Source: Martinezella lusitana
Lineage (GTDB): Bacteria > Pseudomonadota > Alphaproteobacteria > Rhizobiales > Rhizobiaceae
Assembly: GCF_016901135.1 (NCBI RefSeq)
Contig: NZ_JAFEVL010000075.1
Location: forward strand, 372,001-436,000
DNA: 64,000 bases
Reading direction: 5' to 3'
This document shows, piece by piece, positions 1-8,317 of this stretch. The translations under genes were made by a program, and so were the position numbers. Each line of letters begins with the position of its first letter. Position 1 is the first letter of the stretch. The notes under the pieces are model-generated. The model saw nothing but the letters and a program-made list of their open reading frames with translations. It was not told the DNA's origin and ran no database searches.

Positions 1-311
1 TCCCGAACCACCGTTCCGCACCGTCCCCGCCGAACGGTTGCGCCCGATTCATCATGCTGCAACGCGATGCCAATCACAAGCGACAGACGACGACAAGCTT
101 AACGCAGGAAGCTCTCGCCGCGCGCGGAATGCAACATCCCGAACGCCGTAACAGCGCAAGCCTGCCTTTGTAACACTCCTGTCGCAACTTTCCGGGTAAG
201 AGCATCGCATATAGGCGTCACCGGCGATCCTGTGTATAAGCGCAGGCAAACGCCAATGCCGGGATCGCGTTCACTCGCTGAACCCGGCGCCAGCAAAAGG
301 ATTGAAATTTC
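1..311. other. Upstream region of rkpK without a recognisable gene
   Basis: No open frame in this stretch looks like a protein I recognise, and the short minus-strand frames have no family features. The only clear element is a Shine-Dalgarno-like AAGGAT about nine bases before the ATG at 312. The stretch probably holds the promoter of the rkpK-lpsL pair. The window edge may hide the end of a neighbouring gene. Confidence 0.5.
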
Positions 312-1634
312 ATGCGGATCACCATGATCGGCTCAGGTTATGTGGGGCTCGTGTCCGGCGTTTGCTTCGCCGATTTCGGCCACGATGTCATTTGTGTCGA
401 CAAGGACGTGAGCAAGATCGAAGCGCTGCAACGGGGCGAGATACCGATCTTCGAACCCGGTCTTGAGCAGCTCGTCGCGGACAATGTCCGCGCCGGCCGC
501 CTCTCTTTCACGACAGAAGTCGAGATGAGCGTCGCAGCCAGCGATGTGGTCTTCATCGCCGTCGGTACGCCTTCAAGGCGTGGCGACGGTCATGCCGACC
601 TTTCCTATGTCTATGCCGCCGCCCGTGAGATCGCCCAGCATATCGACGGTTTCACCGTCATCGTCACCAAATCGACCGTGCCGGTCGGCACCGGTGACGA
701 AGTCGAACGCATCATTCGCGAAACCAATCCGCAGGCCGATGTCGCCGTGGTCTCCAATCCGGAATTCCTGCGCGAAGGCGCTGCTATCGAGGACTTCAAG
801 CGGCCGGACCGCATCGTCATCGGCCTCAATGACGACCGCGCCCGCGGCGTCATGACGGAAGTCTACCGGCCGCTCTACCTCAACCAGGCGCCGCTGCTCT
901 TCACTGCCCGGCGCACGTCGGAGCTGATCAAATACGCCGCCAACGCCTTCCTCGCCATGAAGATCACCTTTATCAACGAGATGGCCGATCTTTGCGAGAA
1001 GGTCGGGGCCAATGTGCAGGAAGTATCGCGCGGCATCGGCCTTGACGGCCGCATCGGCGCGAAATTCCTGCATGCCGGGCCTGGCTATGGCGGCTCCTGC
1101 TTCCCGAAGGACACGCTGGCGCTGGCCAAAACAGCACAGGACTTTGACAGCCCGGTGCGCCTGATCGAGACGACGATCTCGATCAACGACAACCGCAAGC
1201 GCGCCATGGGCCGCAAGGTGATCGCGGCAATGGGCGGCGATATCAGGGGCAAGACCATCGCCGTGCTCGGCCTGACCTTCAAGCCGAATACCGACGACAT
1301 GCGCGACAGCCCGGCAATCTCGGTCATCCAGACCCTGCAGGATGCCGGCGCTACTGTAACGGGCTACGACCCCGAAGGCATGGGCAATGCCCGCCTGGTG
1401 ATCGACAATATCGCCTATGCCGACGATGCCTACAGCGCCGCGCGCGGCGCCGACGCGCTGGTCATCGTCACCGAATGGAACCAGTTCCGCGCGCTGGATT
1501 TCGCGCGGCTCAAGTCCGTCATGAAATCGCCCGTCCTCGTCGACCTTAGAAACATCTACCGCCATGACGAGGTCACAAAGCACGGCTTTGCCTATACCAG
1601 TATCGGCAGACCGATGAACGGCGCTGAACTGTAA
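312..1634 (+). CDS. rkpK: UDP-glucose 6-dehydrogenase
   Basis: Cytosolic enzyme that oxidises UDP-glucose to UDP-glucuronate with two NAD+. The 440-residue length is normal for bacterial Ugd. The N-terminal NAD-binding motif GSGYVG is at residues 7-12. The catalytic-cysteine motif GGSCFPKD places the nucleophile at about Cys263. The C-terminal substrate domain contains GLTFKPNTDDMRDSP. AAGGAT precedes the ATG at good spacing. The next gene starts 14 bases downstream and encodes a UDP-glucuronate epimerase, so the two probably form an operon supplying UDP-GlcA and UDP-GalA for capsular polysaccharide, LPS or exopolysaccharide. The symbol follows the Sinorhizobium rkpK-lpsL arrangement. Function is secure, the symbol slightly less so. 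Confidence 0.95.
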   Translation: MRITMIGSGYVGLVSGVCFADFGHDVICVDKDVSKIEALQRGEIPIFEPGLEQLVADNVRAGRLSFTTEVEMSVAASDVVFIAVGTPSRRGDGHADLSYVYAAAREIAQHIDGFTVIVTKSTVPVGTGDEVERIIRETNPQADVAVVSNPEFLREGAAIEDFKRPDRIVIGLNDDRARGVMTEVYRPLYLNQAPLLFTARRTSELIKYAANAFLAMKITFINEMADLCEKVGANVQEVSRGIGLDGRIGAKFLHAGPGYGGSCFPKDTLALAKTAQDFDSPVRLIETTISINDNRKRAMGRKVIAAMGGDIRGKTIAVLGLTFKPNTDDMRDSPAISVIQTLQDAGATVTGYDPEGMGNARLVIDNIAYADDAYSAARGADALVIVTEWNQFRALDFARLKSVMKSPVLVDLRNIYRHDEVTKHGFAYTSIGRPMNGAEL

Positions 1635-1648
1635 GCAAAGGCCGACCA

Positions 1649-2653
1649 ATGCGTTATCTCATCACCGGAACCGCCGGGTTCATCGGCTTCCATCTTGCAA
1701 GACGCCTGCTCGACGAAGGTCATTTCGTCGTTGGTTTCGATGGCATGACGCCCTACTACGACGTCAAGCTCAAGGAGAAGCGCACGGCCATCCTGGCGCG
1801 TTCCAACGGCTTCAAAGCCGTCGTCGGAATGCTGGAGGACAAGGCAGCACTTGACCACGCCGCAGAGCTGGCGGAACCCGACGTCATCGTCCACCTCGCC
1901 GCTCAGGCGGGCGTGCGCTACAGCCTCGAAAATCCGCGCTCCTACGTCGATTCCAACGTCACAGGCTCGTTCAACGTCCTGGAACTGGCGAGAAACCTGC
2001 AGCCGAAACATCTGCTGCTCGCCTCCACCTCCTCCGTCTATGGCGCCAACGAAAAGATCCCCTTCGCCGAAAGCGACAAGGCCGACGAGCAGATGACGAT
2101 CTACGCGGCGACCAAGAAGAGCATGGAGCTGATGGCGCATAGCTACGCCCATCTCTTCCACGTGCCCACGACCGCCTTCCGCTTCTTCACCGTCTACGGC
2201 CCCTGGGGTCGCCCGGACATGGCTCTGTTCAAGTTCGTCGATGCCATCCGCAACGACAGGCCGATCGAGATCTACGGCGAAGGCAAGATGAGCCGCGATT
2301 TCACCTATATCAACGATCTTGTCGAAGGCATCATCAGGCTGATCGGCGTCATTCCCTCGGAAGAAAACCGGATCGTATCGGATACGATCACCGATACGCT
2401 CTCGAAAAACGCGCCCTTCCGCGTCGTCAATATCGGCGGCGGCCAGCCTGTGGGGTTGATGACCTTCGTCGAGACCATCGAGACCATGCTCGGCAAGAAG
2501 GCGATCCGCCACATGCTGCCGATGCAGCCCGGCGACGTGCACAATACCTATGCCGTGCCGGACCTGCTGGTGGCGTTGACCGGCTTCAAGCCGCAGATCG
2601 AAGTCGACGAGGGCGTGCGCCGCTTCGTCGAGTGGTATCAGGAAAATTATTGA
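1649..2653 (+). CDS. lpsL: UDP-glucuronate 4-epimerase (NAD-dependent epimerase/dehydratase)
   Basis: Extended short-chain dehydrogenase that would interconvert UDP-glucuronate and UDP-galacturonate, a sugar donor for rhizobial LPS and K-antigens. The 334 residues begin with the Rossmann motif GTAGFIG (residues 7-13). The active site shows SSVYG and then YAATK (Tyr152, Lys156). The following stretch FRFFTVYGPWGRPDMA is typical of UDP-GlcA/UDP-GalA 4-epimerases. It lies directly behind the UDP-glucose dehydrogenase that makes its substrate. The stop is ten bases from the convergent flavin reductase gene, with no obvious terminator in between. Confidence 0.92.
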   Translation: MRYLITGTAGFIGFHLARRLLDEGHFVVGFDGMTPYYDVKLKEKRTAILARSNGFKAVVGMLEDKAALDHAAELAEPDVIVHLAAQAGVRYSLENPRSYVDSNVTGSFNVLELARNLQPKHLLLASTSSVYGANEKIPFAESDKADEQMTIYAATKKSMELMAHSYAHLFHVPTTAFRFFTVYGPWGRPDMALFKFVDAIRNDRPIEIYGEGKMSRDFTYINDLVEGIIRLIGVIPSEENRIVSDTITDTLSKNAPFRVVNIGGGQPVGLMTFVETIETMLGKKAIRHMLPMQPGDVHNTYAVPDLLVALTGFKPQIEVDEGVRRFVEWYQENY

Positions 2654-2662
2654 GGAAAACGG

Positions 2663-3193
2663 CTAGCCGGCCGGGTGATAGGCCCGGTCGAAGTAGATGA
2701 GCCCCTGCCTGCCGTCACTCCGACGAATGGCATCGACCTCGCAGAACAATATGTCATGCGTTCCGCCATCGGCCTGGCGCACGATGCGGCAGTCGAACGA
2801 AACGAGCGCGTCCTCCAGCACGGGCGCACCGGTGGACAATTCCGACCATGCAGCGGCCGCAAAGCGCTCCTCGACCGGCGTCTTGCCGCCGAAAAGGCGC
2901 GAAAGATCCTGATGCGCCTCGGATAGGACGTTGACGCAGAGCACGCCATTCTCAGTCACTGCGGGATGAACGGAAGCGCCGCGATTGAGGCAGACGAGCA
3001 GGGTCGGCGGGCTGTCGGTAACGCTGCAGACGGCGGTCGCGGCAAAGCCGGCCACTCCTGCCGGGCCATTGGTCGTGACAATGTTCACGGCCGCAGCCAT
3101 CCGCGCCATGGCGTTGCGAAATTCGGCTCGCGCAACATCGGGATCGGCAACAGGCACCGCATTCTCGATCGCCACGGACGTTTTCATGTTCAT
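2663..3193 (-). CDS. Flavin reductase-like domain protein
   Basis: Member of the small FMN-binding flavin reductase family (RutF/HpaC type), which passes NAD(P)H electrons to free FMN or FAD for a partner monooxygenase. Visible family features are the N-terminal FRNAMARMAAAVNIVTT, the FMN-region segment FAATAVCSVTDSPPTLLVCLN and the segment GVLCVNVLSE. The frame is open to 3229, but a GGGGA sequence about ten bases upstream favours ATG at 3193 (or 3187). No monooxygenase is adjacent. The nearest possible clients are the oxidoreductases of the 3525-11619 cluster. The partner is unknown. Confidence 0.8.
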   Translation of the reverse strand: MNMKTSVAIENAVPVADPDVARAEFRNAMARMAAAVNIVTTNGPAGVAGFAATAVCSVTDSPPTLLVCLNRGASVHPAVTENGVLCVNVLSEAHQDLSRLFGGKTPVEERFAAAAWSELSTGAPVLEDALVSFDCRIVRQADGGTHDILFCEVDAIRRSDGRQGLIYFDRAYHPAG

Positions 3194-3524
3194 TCTCACT
3201 ATCCCCACAACTCGCGCTGGATGATCCAACGTATCGGGTCGAGGCGCTTATCTCAAGCAACGGTGTTTCGCGAAAGCGGCATGCGATGAGCAATTAGTTT
3301 TCTATAAAATCTATCAACAATAGGAAAAGCAATCCCTCCTGCTGACATCTAGGGTATTTCCGCCTGTTACATGCAAGCGGAATGCCAAGACCTCCGGCTT
3401 GTGATGGCCGCACATTGCAAGTGCACGCAAAAAGGCAGCGGCACGCCCGCAAATTGATGCTTTCCACCGCCATCATCCTTGCCGTATCCGTTTACGCACG
3501 AGACGCGGACGAGAGGATATGGCA
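3194..3524. other. Divergent intergenic region, flavin reductase / creatininase-family gene
   Basis: About 330 bases between two divergent starts. It includes an AT-rich block near 3296-3350 that probably holds one or both promoters. I see no gene, strong palindrome or repeat. The only site I can support is GAGAGG at about 3511-3516, which serves the ATG at 3525. Confidence 0.45.
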
Positions 3525-4322
3525 ATGGCAAAGCCCTTTTATTGGAACGAACTCAACACCTATGATTTCGCCGGCCTCTCGCCCGACACCACGATCGCCA
3601 TCCTGCCGATTGCCTCGACGGAGCAGCACGGCCCGCATCTGCCGATCGCAACGGATGTTGCGATTGCCGAGGGCATGCTGGCGGAATTGAAGGTTCAGCG
3701 CCCCGACGATCTGGATTTCCTCGTGCTGCCGACGCAGGAAATCGGCAAAGCCAACGAACATATCTATGGCCCCGGCACGCTATCGCTCGGCGCGGAGCTA
3801 CTGATCCCGGTCTGGACCGCAATTGGCGCGAAGGTCGCTGAAGCCGGCATCCGCAAGATGGTGATCGTCAACTCCCACGGCGGCAATCTCGATATCATGG
3901 GCATCGTCGCGCGCGAGCTGCGCGTGCGCCATCAGATGGCAGTCGTCGCCACGCAATGGACCCGCTTCGGCACACCTGATGGAATGATCGATGAGCATGA
4001 GCAGCGTTTTGGCATACATGGCGGCGACGTCGAAACCTCGCTGATGCTGTATTTCCGTCCTGAACTCGTTCGTATGGACAAAGCTGAGAATTTTGCCTCC
4101 AAGGCGGAGTGGATGAAGCAGCACTCCAAATATCTGCAGCCGCTGCCGCCACATTCGTTGGCCTGGATCGCGCACGACCTCAATCCGAACGGCGTCGTCG
4201 GCAATGCCGCCAACGGCACGGCGGAAAAGGGCGCCCTCATCTGCCGTCACGAGGTCGCCGGCTTCATCGAGATGCTGCGCGATCTCCGCGACTATCCGCT
4301 CTCCAACCTCTATTCGAAATAA
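3525..4322 (+). CDS. Creatininase-family metal-dependent amidohydrolase
   Basis: The creatininase fold hydrolyses cyclic or linear amides with a two-metal centre. Known members act on creatinine, formylaminopyrimidines (ArfB) or peptide-derived substrates. The metal-site motif STEQHGPHLPIATD is intact near the N terminus (Glu, His, Asp), followed by NSHGGN in the middle and HGGDVETS further on. Length of about 265 residues is usual. GAGAGG upstream fits the ATG at 3525 better than the one at 3519. The 3' end overlaps the convergent LysR gene by 13 bases. Its place beside a cytosine-deaminase-like enzyme and an NMT1-type importer suggests a role in N-heterocycle breakdown. The substrate is unknown. 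Confidence 0.85.
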   Translation: MAKPFYWNELNTYDFAGLSPDTTIAILPIASTEQHGPHLPIATDVAIAEGMLAELKVQRPDDLDFLVLPTQEIGKANEHIYGPGTLSLGAELLIPVWTAIGAKVAEAGIRKMVIVNSHGGNLDIMGIVARELRVRHQMAVVATQWTRFGTPDGMIDEHEQRFGIHGGDVETSLMLYFRPELVRMDKAENFASKAEWMKQHSKYLQPLPPHSLAWIAHDLNPNGVVGNAANGTAEKGALICRHEVAGFIEMLRDLRDYPLSNLYSK

Positions 4323-5278
4323 GCATCCGAGCGGCGGCGTTCCGAAGGCATGATGATATGCCCCTTTGTCTGCAATTCCTCGACCATGCCAGCCAGCTCG
4401 GCGAGCAGATATTCGACGAACAGGCTGGTGGCTGCGTCGAGCGGCGCGCGCGTACGGGCGAATAATTTCATCGGCTGAGGCCGTGAATGCGGCTCGGCGA
4501 TCGGCCGGAACACCAGCTCACCGCGCCGACATTCGGTAATGACGTCAAGCGGATTGAGCAGCGTCAGCCCTGCCCCGCACTTGACCAGCTGCTTCAGCAT
4601 TTCCGATGCGCTGCTTTCCAGCACCGGCTCGACCTGTATGGCAAGGCGAGCGAGCGTCAGATTGATGACGTCACGCAAGCTCGTGCCCGACTGGGCCAGC
4701 AGCAACCGCTCTTCCACGACGTCGGCAAGGTTGATCGGCCCCTCCCCTATCAGAGGATGGCCGGGCGGCAGCACGACACCGATCGGGATGTCGAAATTGC
4801 CGAGCGAACGGATACCGGGCGTGGCCGGTATGTTGAAACCGAGGCCGATATCGACCTCGCCCGAAAGCACCGGCGCCATCGTCGTCGAACCGGAATCATT
4901 GCGCAGCTGAATGAAGACGCGAGGATGCTCGGAGAGAAAGCGCGCGATGATCTCGGGCAATGGTCCTGACGCCAGCCCGACTGTCGCCACCATCCGAACC
5001 TTGCCGGCCTGCTGCATCTTGAGGCTGCGGATGCGCCCCTCCAGCCGCTCGTAGTTCTTCAACACCTCGCGGATGTGCTCGATGCAGAGCTCGCCGGCCG
5101 CCGTCAACCGCAGGCCGCGCGGCAACCGTTCGAAGAGCGGGGCTCCCATCTCCTCCTCCAGCGCCAGAATCTGCCGGTTGATCGCCGATGAGGCGATGTT
5201 GAGCCGCGCCGCCGCCTTGCGGATCGAGCCGCAGCGGGCGATTTCGTTGATGTAGAGAAGTCGTCTCGAGTGCAGCAT
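4310..5278 (-). CDS. LysR-family transcriptional regulator
   Basis: N-terminal winged helix-turn-helix LHSRRLLYINEIARCGSIRKAAARLNIASSA, then a periplasmic-binding-like effector domain. GGGGAC just upstream of the ATG at 5278 makes that start more likely than the more upstream ATGs. It is transcribed away from the NMT1-type ABC operon. The shared region holds a 17-bp dyad with T-N11-A spacing, so it probably activates or represses that operon in response to its substrate. It also converges on the creatininase-family gene. Confidence 0.88.
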   Translation of the reverse strand: MLHSRRLLYINEIARCGSIRKAAARLNIASSAINRQILALEEEMGAPLFERLPRGLRLTAAGELCIEHIREVLKNYERLEGRIRSLKMQQAGKVRMVATVGLASGPLPEIIARFLSEHPRVFIQLRNDSGSTTMAPVLSGEVDIGLGFNIPATPGIRSLGNFDIPIGVVLPPGHPLIGEGPINLADVVEERLLLAQSGTSLRDVINLTLARLAIQVEPVLESSASEMLKQLVKCGAGLTLLNPLDVITECRRGELVFRPIAEPHSRPQPMKLFARTRAPLDAATSLFVEYLLAELAGMVEELQTKGHIIMPSERRRSDAYFE

Positions 5279-5339
5279 GCGTGTCCCCATTGCATAAATT
5301 TTGCCCAGGCCGCACAATTTAGGCACAGACCCAGGGACA

Positions 5340-5356
5340 GATGCCTAAAAGGCATC
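5340..5356. promoter_or_regulatory. Candidate LysR-type operator (GATGCC-N5-GGCATC)
   Basis: Perfect inverted repeat GATGCCTAAAAGGCATC in the divergent region between the LysR gene (start 5278) and the ABC binding-protein gene (start 5463). The inner bases fit the classic LTTR box T-N11-A, with T at 5342 and A at 5354. A second, weaker dyad TTTGA-N6-TCAAA follows at 5370-5385, in the position expected for an activation half-site. Confidence 0.6.
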
Positions 5357-5462
5357 AATGCGCACGAATTTTGATGCTTTTCAAAGCGCAAGGCAATCGC
5401 TCAAATGCAGAAAATGGGCGTCACTGGCGGCGTCCCATGGCAGATAGAGGGAACAGTCAGCC

Positions 5463-6479
5463 ATGTTTAATGCATTGAAGACCAAAGCATTTCTCGCCGT
5501 CATCGGCCTCTCGGCCGCCATCGCCGCGGCAGAGCCCGCAAATGCCCTCGACAAGGTGACCTATGGCACCAACTGGCTCGCCCAGGCCGAACATGGCGGT
5601 TTCTATCAGGCAGTCGCCGACGGCACCTACAAGAAATACGGTCTCGACGTGACGATCGTCCAGGGTGGCCCCAATGCCGCCAACTCGGCGCTGCTGATTT
5701 CCGGCAAGATCGATTTCTACATGGGCGGGCCGCAGCAGGAAATCGATGCAGTCAAACAGGGCATCCCGGTCGTCGACGTTGCCGCGATCTTCCAGAAGGA
5801 TCCGCAGGTGCTGATCGCCCATCCGGATGCCGGCGTGGAGAAGTTTGAAGATCTTGCCAAGCTGCCGACGCTGTTCATGAGCAAGGACGGCTATATCACC
5901 TATTTCGAATGGATGAAGGCGAACTTCCCCGGCTTCAAGGACGAGCAGTTCAAGCCCTACAACTTCAGCCCGGCGCCGTTCCTGGCGGACAAACAGTCCG
6001 CCCAGCAGGGCTATCTGACCTCCGAACCCTATGAGATCGAAAAGCAGGCCGGCTGGAAGCCGAAGGTCTTCCTGATCGCCGACGCCGGCTATTCGCCCTA
6101 TTCGACGATGATCACCACGCAGACCGCATTGGTTCAGAAGAACCCCGACTTGGTGAAGCGCTTCGTCAACGCCTCGATCGAGGGCTGGTACAACTATCTC
6201 TACGGCGACAACAAAGCGGCCAACGACCTGATCAAGACGGACAATCCCGACATGACAGACGGCCAGATCGCCTATTCCATCGCCAAAATGAAGGAATACG
6301 GCATCGTCGAATCCGGCGACGCGCTCGACAAGGGCATCGGCTGCATCACCGATGCGCATTACAAGAAGTTCTTCGACGAAATGGTGCAGATCAAGGTCTT
6401 CGACGCCGACATCGACTACAAGAAGGCATTCGATCCGCAATTCGTCTGCAAGGGGTTTGGAATGGCCCTGAAGAAGTAA
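5463..6479 (+). CDS. ABC transporter substrate-binding protein, NMT1/THI5 family
   Basis: Periplasmic binding protein with an N-terminal signal peptide (Lys-containing n-region, hydrophobic segment to about residue 22, cleavage near ANA-LDK). The family binds pyrimidines such as hydroxymethylpyrimidine precursors, and also taurine or aromatic sulfonates. Family features include YGTNWLAQAEHGGFYQAVADGTYKKYGLDVTIVQ-type text at residues 34-70, split here by motif, and GGPQQEID. The 338-residue length is normal. It is the first gene of the operon running to 11619, and its start lies 185 bases from the divergent LysR gene. The ligand is not known. The neighbouring deaminase-like enzyme argues for a nitrogen heterocycle. 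Confidence 0.85.
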   Translation: MFNALKTKAFLAVIGLSAAIAAAEPANALDKVTYGTNWLAQAEHGGFYQAVADGTYKKYGLDVTIVQGGPNAANSALLISGKIDFYMGGPQQEIDAVKQGIPVVDVAAIFQKDPQVLIAHPDAGVEKFEDLAKLPTLFMSKDGYITYFEWMKANFPGFKDEQFKPYNFSPAPFLADKQSAQQGYLTSEPYEIEKQAGWKPKVFLIADAGYSPYSTMITTQTALVQKNPDLVKRFVNASIEGWYNYLYGDNKAANDLIKTDNPDMTDGQIAYSIAKMKEYGIVESGDALDKGIGCITDAHYKKFFDEMVQIKVFDADIDYKKAFDPQFVCKGFGMALKK

Positions 6480-6486
6480 GTTCTAG

Positions 6487-6613
6487 CACCTCCCCCTTGA
6501 TGGGGGAGGTCGCCGCAAAGCGGCGGGTGGGGGTGACAACCCGAGATTTCGAAGGATCACCCCACCCCGGAGCTTTGCTCCGACCCTCCCCCTCAAGGGG
6601 AGGGTGGATCAAC
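6487..6613. repeat. Rhizobial palindromic intergenic repeat inside an operon
   Basis: Nested inverted repeats fill the gap between the binding-protein gene and the ATPase gene. They include ACCTCCCCC at 6488-6496 pairing with GGGGGAGGT at 6502-6510, a CGCCGC/GCGGCG pair, and ACCCTCCCC at 6583-6591 pairing with GGGGAGGGT at 6597-6605. The two halves face each other, so the RNA could fold into a large structure. Such elements are spread through rhizobial genomes. Here it may dampen transcription or stabilise the upstream binding-protein mRNA. Confidence 0.7.
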
Positions 6614-6626
6614 AAAGAGCCGAACC

Positions 6627-7451
6627 ATGACCCTGTCTGATGCCACCACGATTACCAAAGCAGAAGCGCGCAAGCGGCCGCTTGTTGTCATGGAGCAGGT
6701 CTCCAAAATCTTCTCCAACGGCACGCTGGCGCTTTCCGGCATGTCGATCAATGTGGAAAGCGGCGAATTCATCAGCCTGCTCGGCCCCTCCGGCTGTGGC
6801 AAGTCGACGGCCTTGCGCATCATCGCTGGCCTCGGCGGCGCCTCAGGCGGCAGGATCGACTGGCCGAGCTCGCGCATCAATGCCAAGGGTCTTCCGGACG
6901 GCGATATCAGCTTCGTCTTCCAGGAACCGACGCTTCTCCCCTGGAAAACCGTCTTCGGCAATGTCCACCTGCCTTTGAAGCTGCGAGGGGTTTCGAAGGC
7001 CGCGGCCTATGAGCAGATCATGGCGACGTTGGCGACGGTCGGCCTTCAGGATTTCGCCGAGGCCTATCCGCGCGAATTGTCCGGCGGCATGAAGATGCGT
7101 GTCTCGATCGCCCGCGCTCTGATCACCAAGCCGAAGCTGCTGCTGATGGACGAACCCTTTGCCGCACTCGACGAGATCACCCGCCAGAAGCTCAACGATG
7201 ACGTTCTGCGCCTCTGGCAGACGACGGGAATCACCGTCATCTTCGTCACCCACTCCGTCTATGAATCCGCCTATCTCTCAAACCGCATCGTCGTCATGAA
7301 GGCCCGCCCCGGCCGCGTCCACACGGATTTCCCGCTTGTCACCAGCGGCGAGCGCGACCCTCTCTACAGGTCATCGGAAGAGTACCGGCAGGTTTGCGAG
7401 AAAGTCTCCCTTTCCCTGATCGAGGCCATCGGCTGGCCGGAGGCGCATTGA
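6627..7451 (+). CDS. ABC transporter ATP-binding protein (nitrate/taurine/HMP type)
   Basis: Cytosolic ATPase of the importer. Walker A is GPSGCGKST, the Q-loop lies in FVFQEPTLLPWKTV, the signature is LSGGMKMRVSIARAL and Walker B is LLLMDEPFAALDE. The 274-residue length and the PTLLPW Q-loop text are typical of SsuB/TauB/ThiZ-type ATPases, which pair with NMT1-type binding proteins. Its TGA overlaps the permease ATG by one base, showing translational coupling. A repeat element separates it from the binding-protein gene. Confidence 0.92.
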   Translation: MTLSDATTITKAEARKRPLVVMEQVSKIFSNGTLALSGMSINVESGEFISLLGPSGCGKSTALRIIAGLGGASGGRIDWPSSRINAKGLPDGDISFVFQEPTLLPWKTVFGNVHLPLKLRGVSKAAAYEQIMATLATVGLQDFAEAYPRELSGGMKMRVSIARALITKPKLLLMDEPFAALDEITRQKLNDDVLRLWQTTGITVIFVTHSVYESAYLSNRIVVMKARPGRVHTDFPLVTSGERDPLYRSSEEYRQVCEKVSLSLIEAIGWPEAH

Positions 7452-8317
7452 TGAGCGAGAGTACCAGCCTGCCCGCCGATCTTTCCGCCGAGGTTGCCGA
7501 CACGCCTCAGGCGCCGGCAATCGGGAAAAGATATGCCGAGCGTGCGCTTGGCGTCGGCGTGCCGGTCCTGACCGTCGTCATATTGGTCGTTCTCTGGCAA
7601 CTCCTCGTCCTCGGCGCCGACATCCCGCAATATATCCTGCCGAGCCCGATCGCCGTCGCCAAGGCGCTGGTTTCCGACTGGGGCATCCTGTGGCCGGCAC
7701 TCTGGGTGACCACGCAGATCACCTTCATATCGCTAGTGCTGGCCTTGATCGGCGGCGTCGGCTTTGCCATCTTCCTCGTGCAGTCGCGCTGGATCGAGCT
7801 CGCCTTTTATCCGCTCGCGGTCATCCTGCAGGTGACGCCGATCGTCGCGATCGCGCCGCTGATCCTGATCTACGCGCCGACACGCGAGTCTGCCCTTTTG
7901 ATCTGCGGTTTCCTCGTCGCCTTCTTCCCGATCCTGTCCAACATGGTACAGGGGCTGAAAAGCGTCGACCACAATCTGCTCAATCTCTTCGATCTCTATG
8001 GGGCCTCGCGCTGGCAGGCGTTGCTGCATCTGAAGCTGCCGGCCGCCCAGCCCTATTTCATGACCGGGCTCAGGATCGGCGGCGGCCTGTCGCTGATCGC
8101 ATCCGTCGTCGCGGAATTCGCCGCCGGCTCCGGCGGCCCCAATTCCGGCCTCGCCTTCCGCCTGCTCGAAGCGCAGTACCGCCAGAACATGCCGCGCCTC
8201 TTTGCGGCGCTGCTGCTGCTGTCGGCGCTCGGCGTCGCCATCTTCGCCTTCACCTCCTTCATCTCATGGCTGAGCCTGCATCGCTGGCATGAGAGCAGCC
8301 TCAAGCGGGAGAACTGA
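7451..8317 (+). CDS. ABC transporter permease (SsuC/TauC/ThiX type)
   Basis: Inner-membrane subunit with about six hydrophobic segments. The first is GVPVLTVVILVVLWQLLVLG. A family-typical LPSPIAVAKAL follows it, and the EAA-like cytoplasmic loop is DLYGASRWQALLHLKLPAAQPYF. The start ATG at 7451 shares one base with the ATPase stop, and its stop shares one base with the next start, so the three genes are translationally coupled. Only one permease gene is present, so it probably acts as a homodimer. Confidence 0.92.
   Translation: MSESTSLPADLSAEVADTPQAPAIGKRYAERALGVGVPVLTVVILVVLWQLLVLGADIPQYILPSPIAVAKALVSDWGILWPALWVTTQITFISLVLALIGGVGFAIFLVQSRWIELAFYPLAVILQVTPIVAIAPLILIYAPTRESALLICGFLVAFFPILSNMVQGLKSVDHNLLNLFDLYGASRWQALLHLKLPAAQPYFMTGLRIGGGLSLIASVVAEFAAGSGGPNSGLAFRLLEAQYRQNMPRLFAALLLLSALGVAIFAFTSFISWLSLHRWHESSLKREN

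Noticed and set aside
573..1649. Long minus-strand frame opposite rkpK (358 codons)
   Set aside because: It is the mirror of a certain gene in high-GC DNA, has low-complexity composition and no family motif.
5457..6440. Long minus-strand frame opposite the NMT1-type binding-protein gene
   Set aside because: Shadow of a well supported gene, with no recognisable domain or ribosome site.
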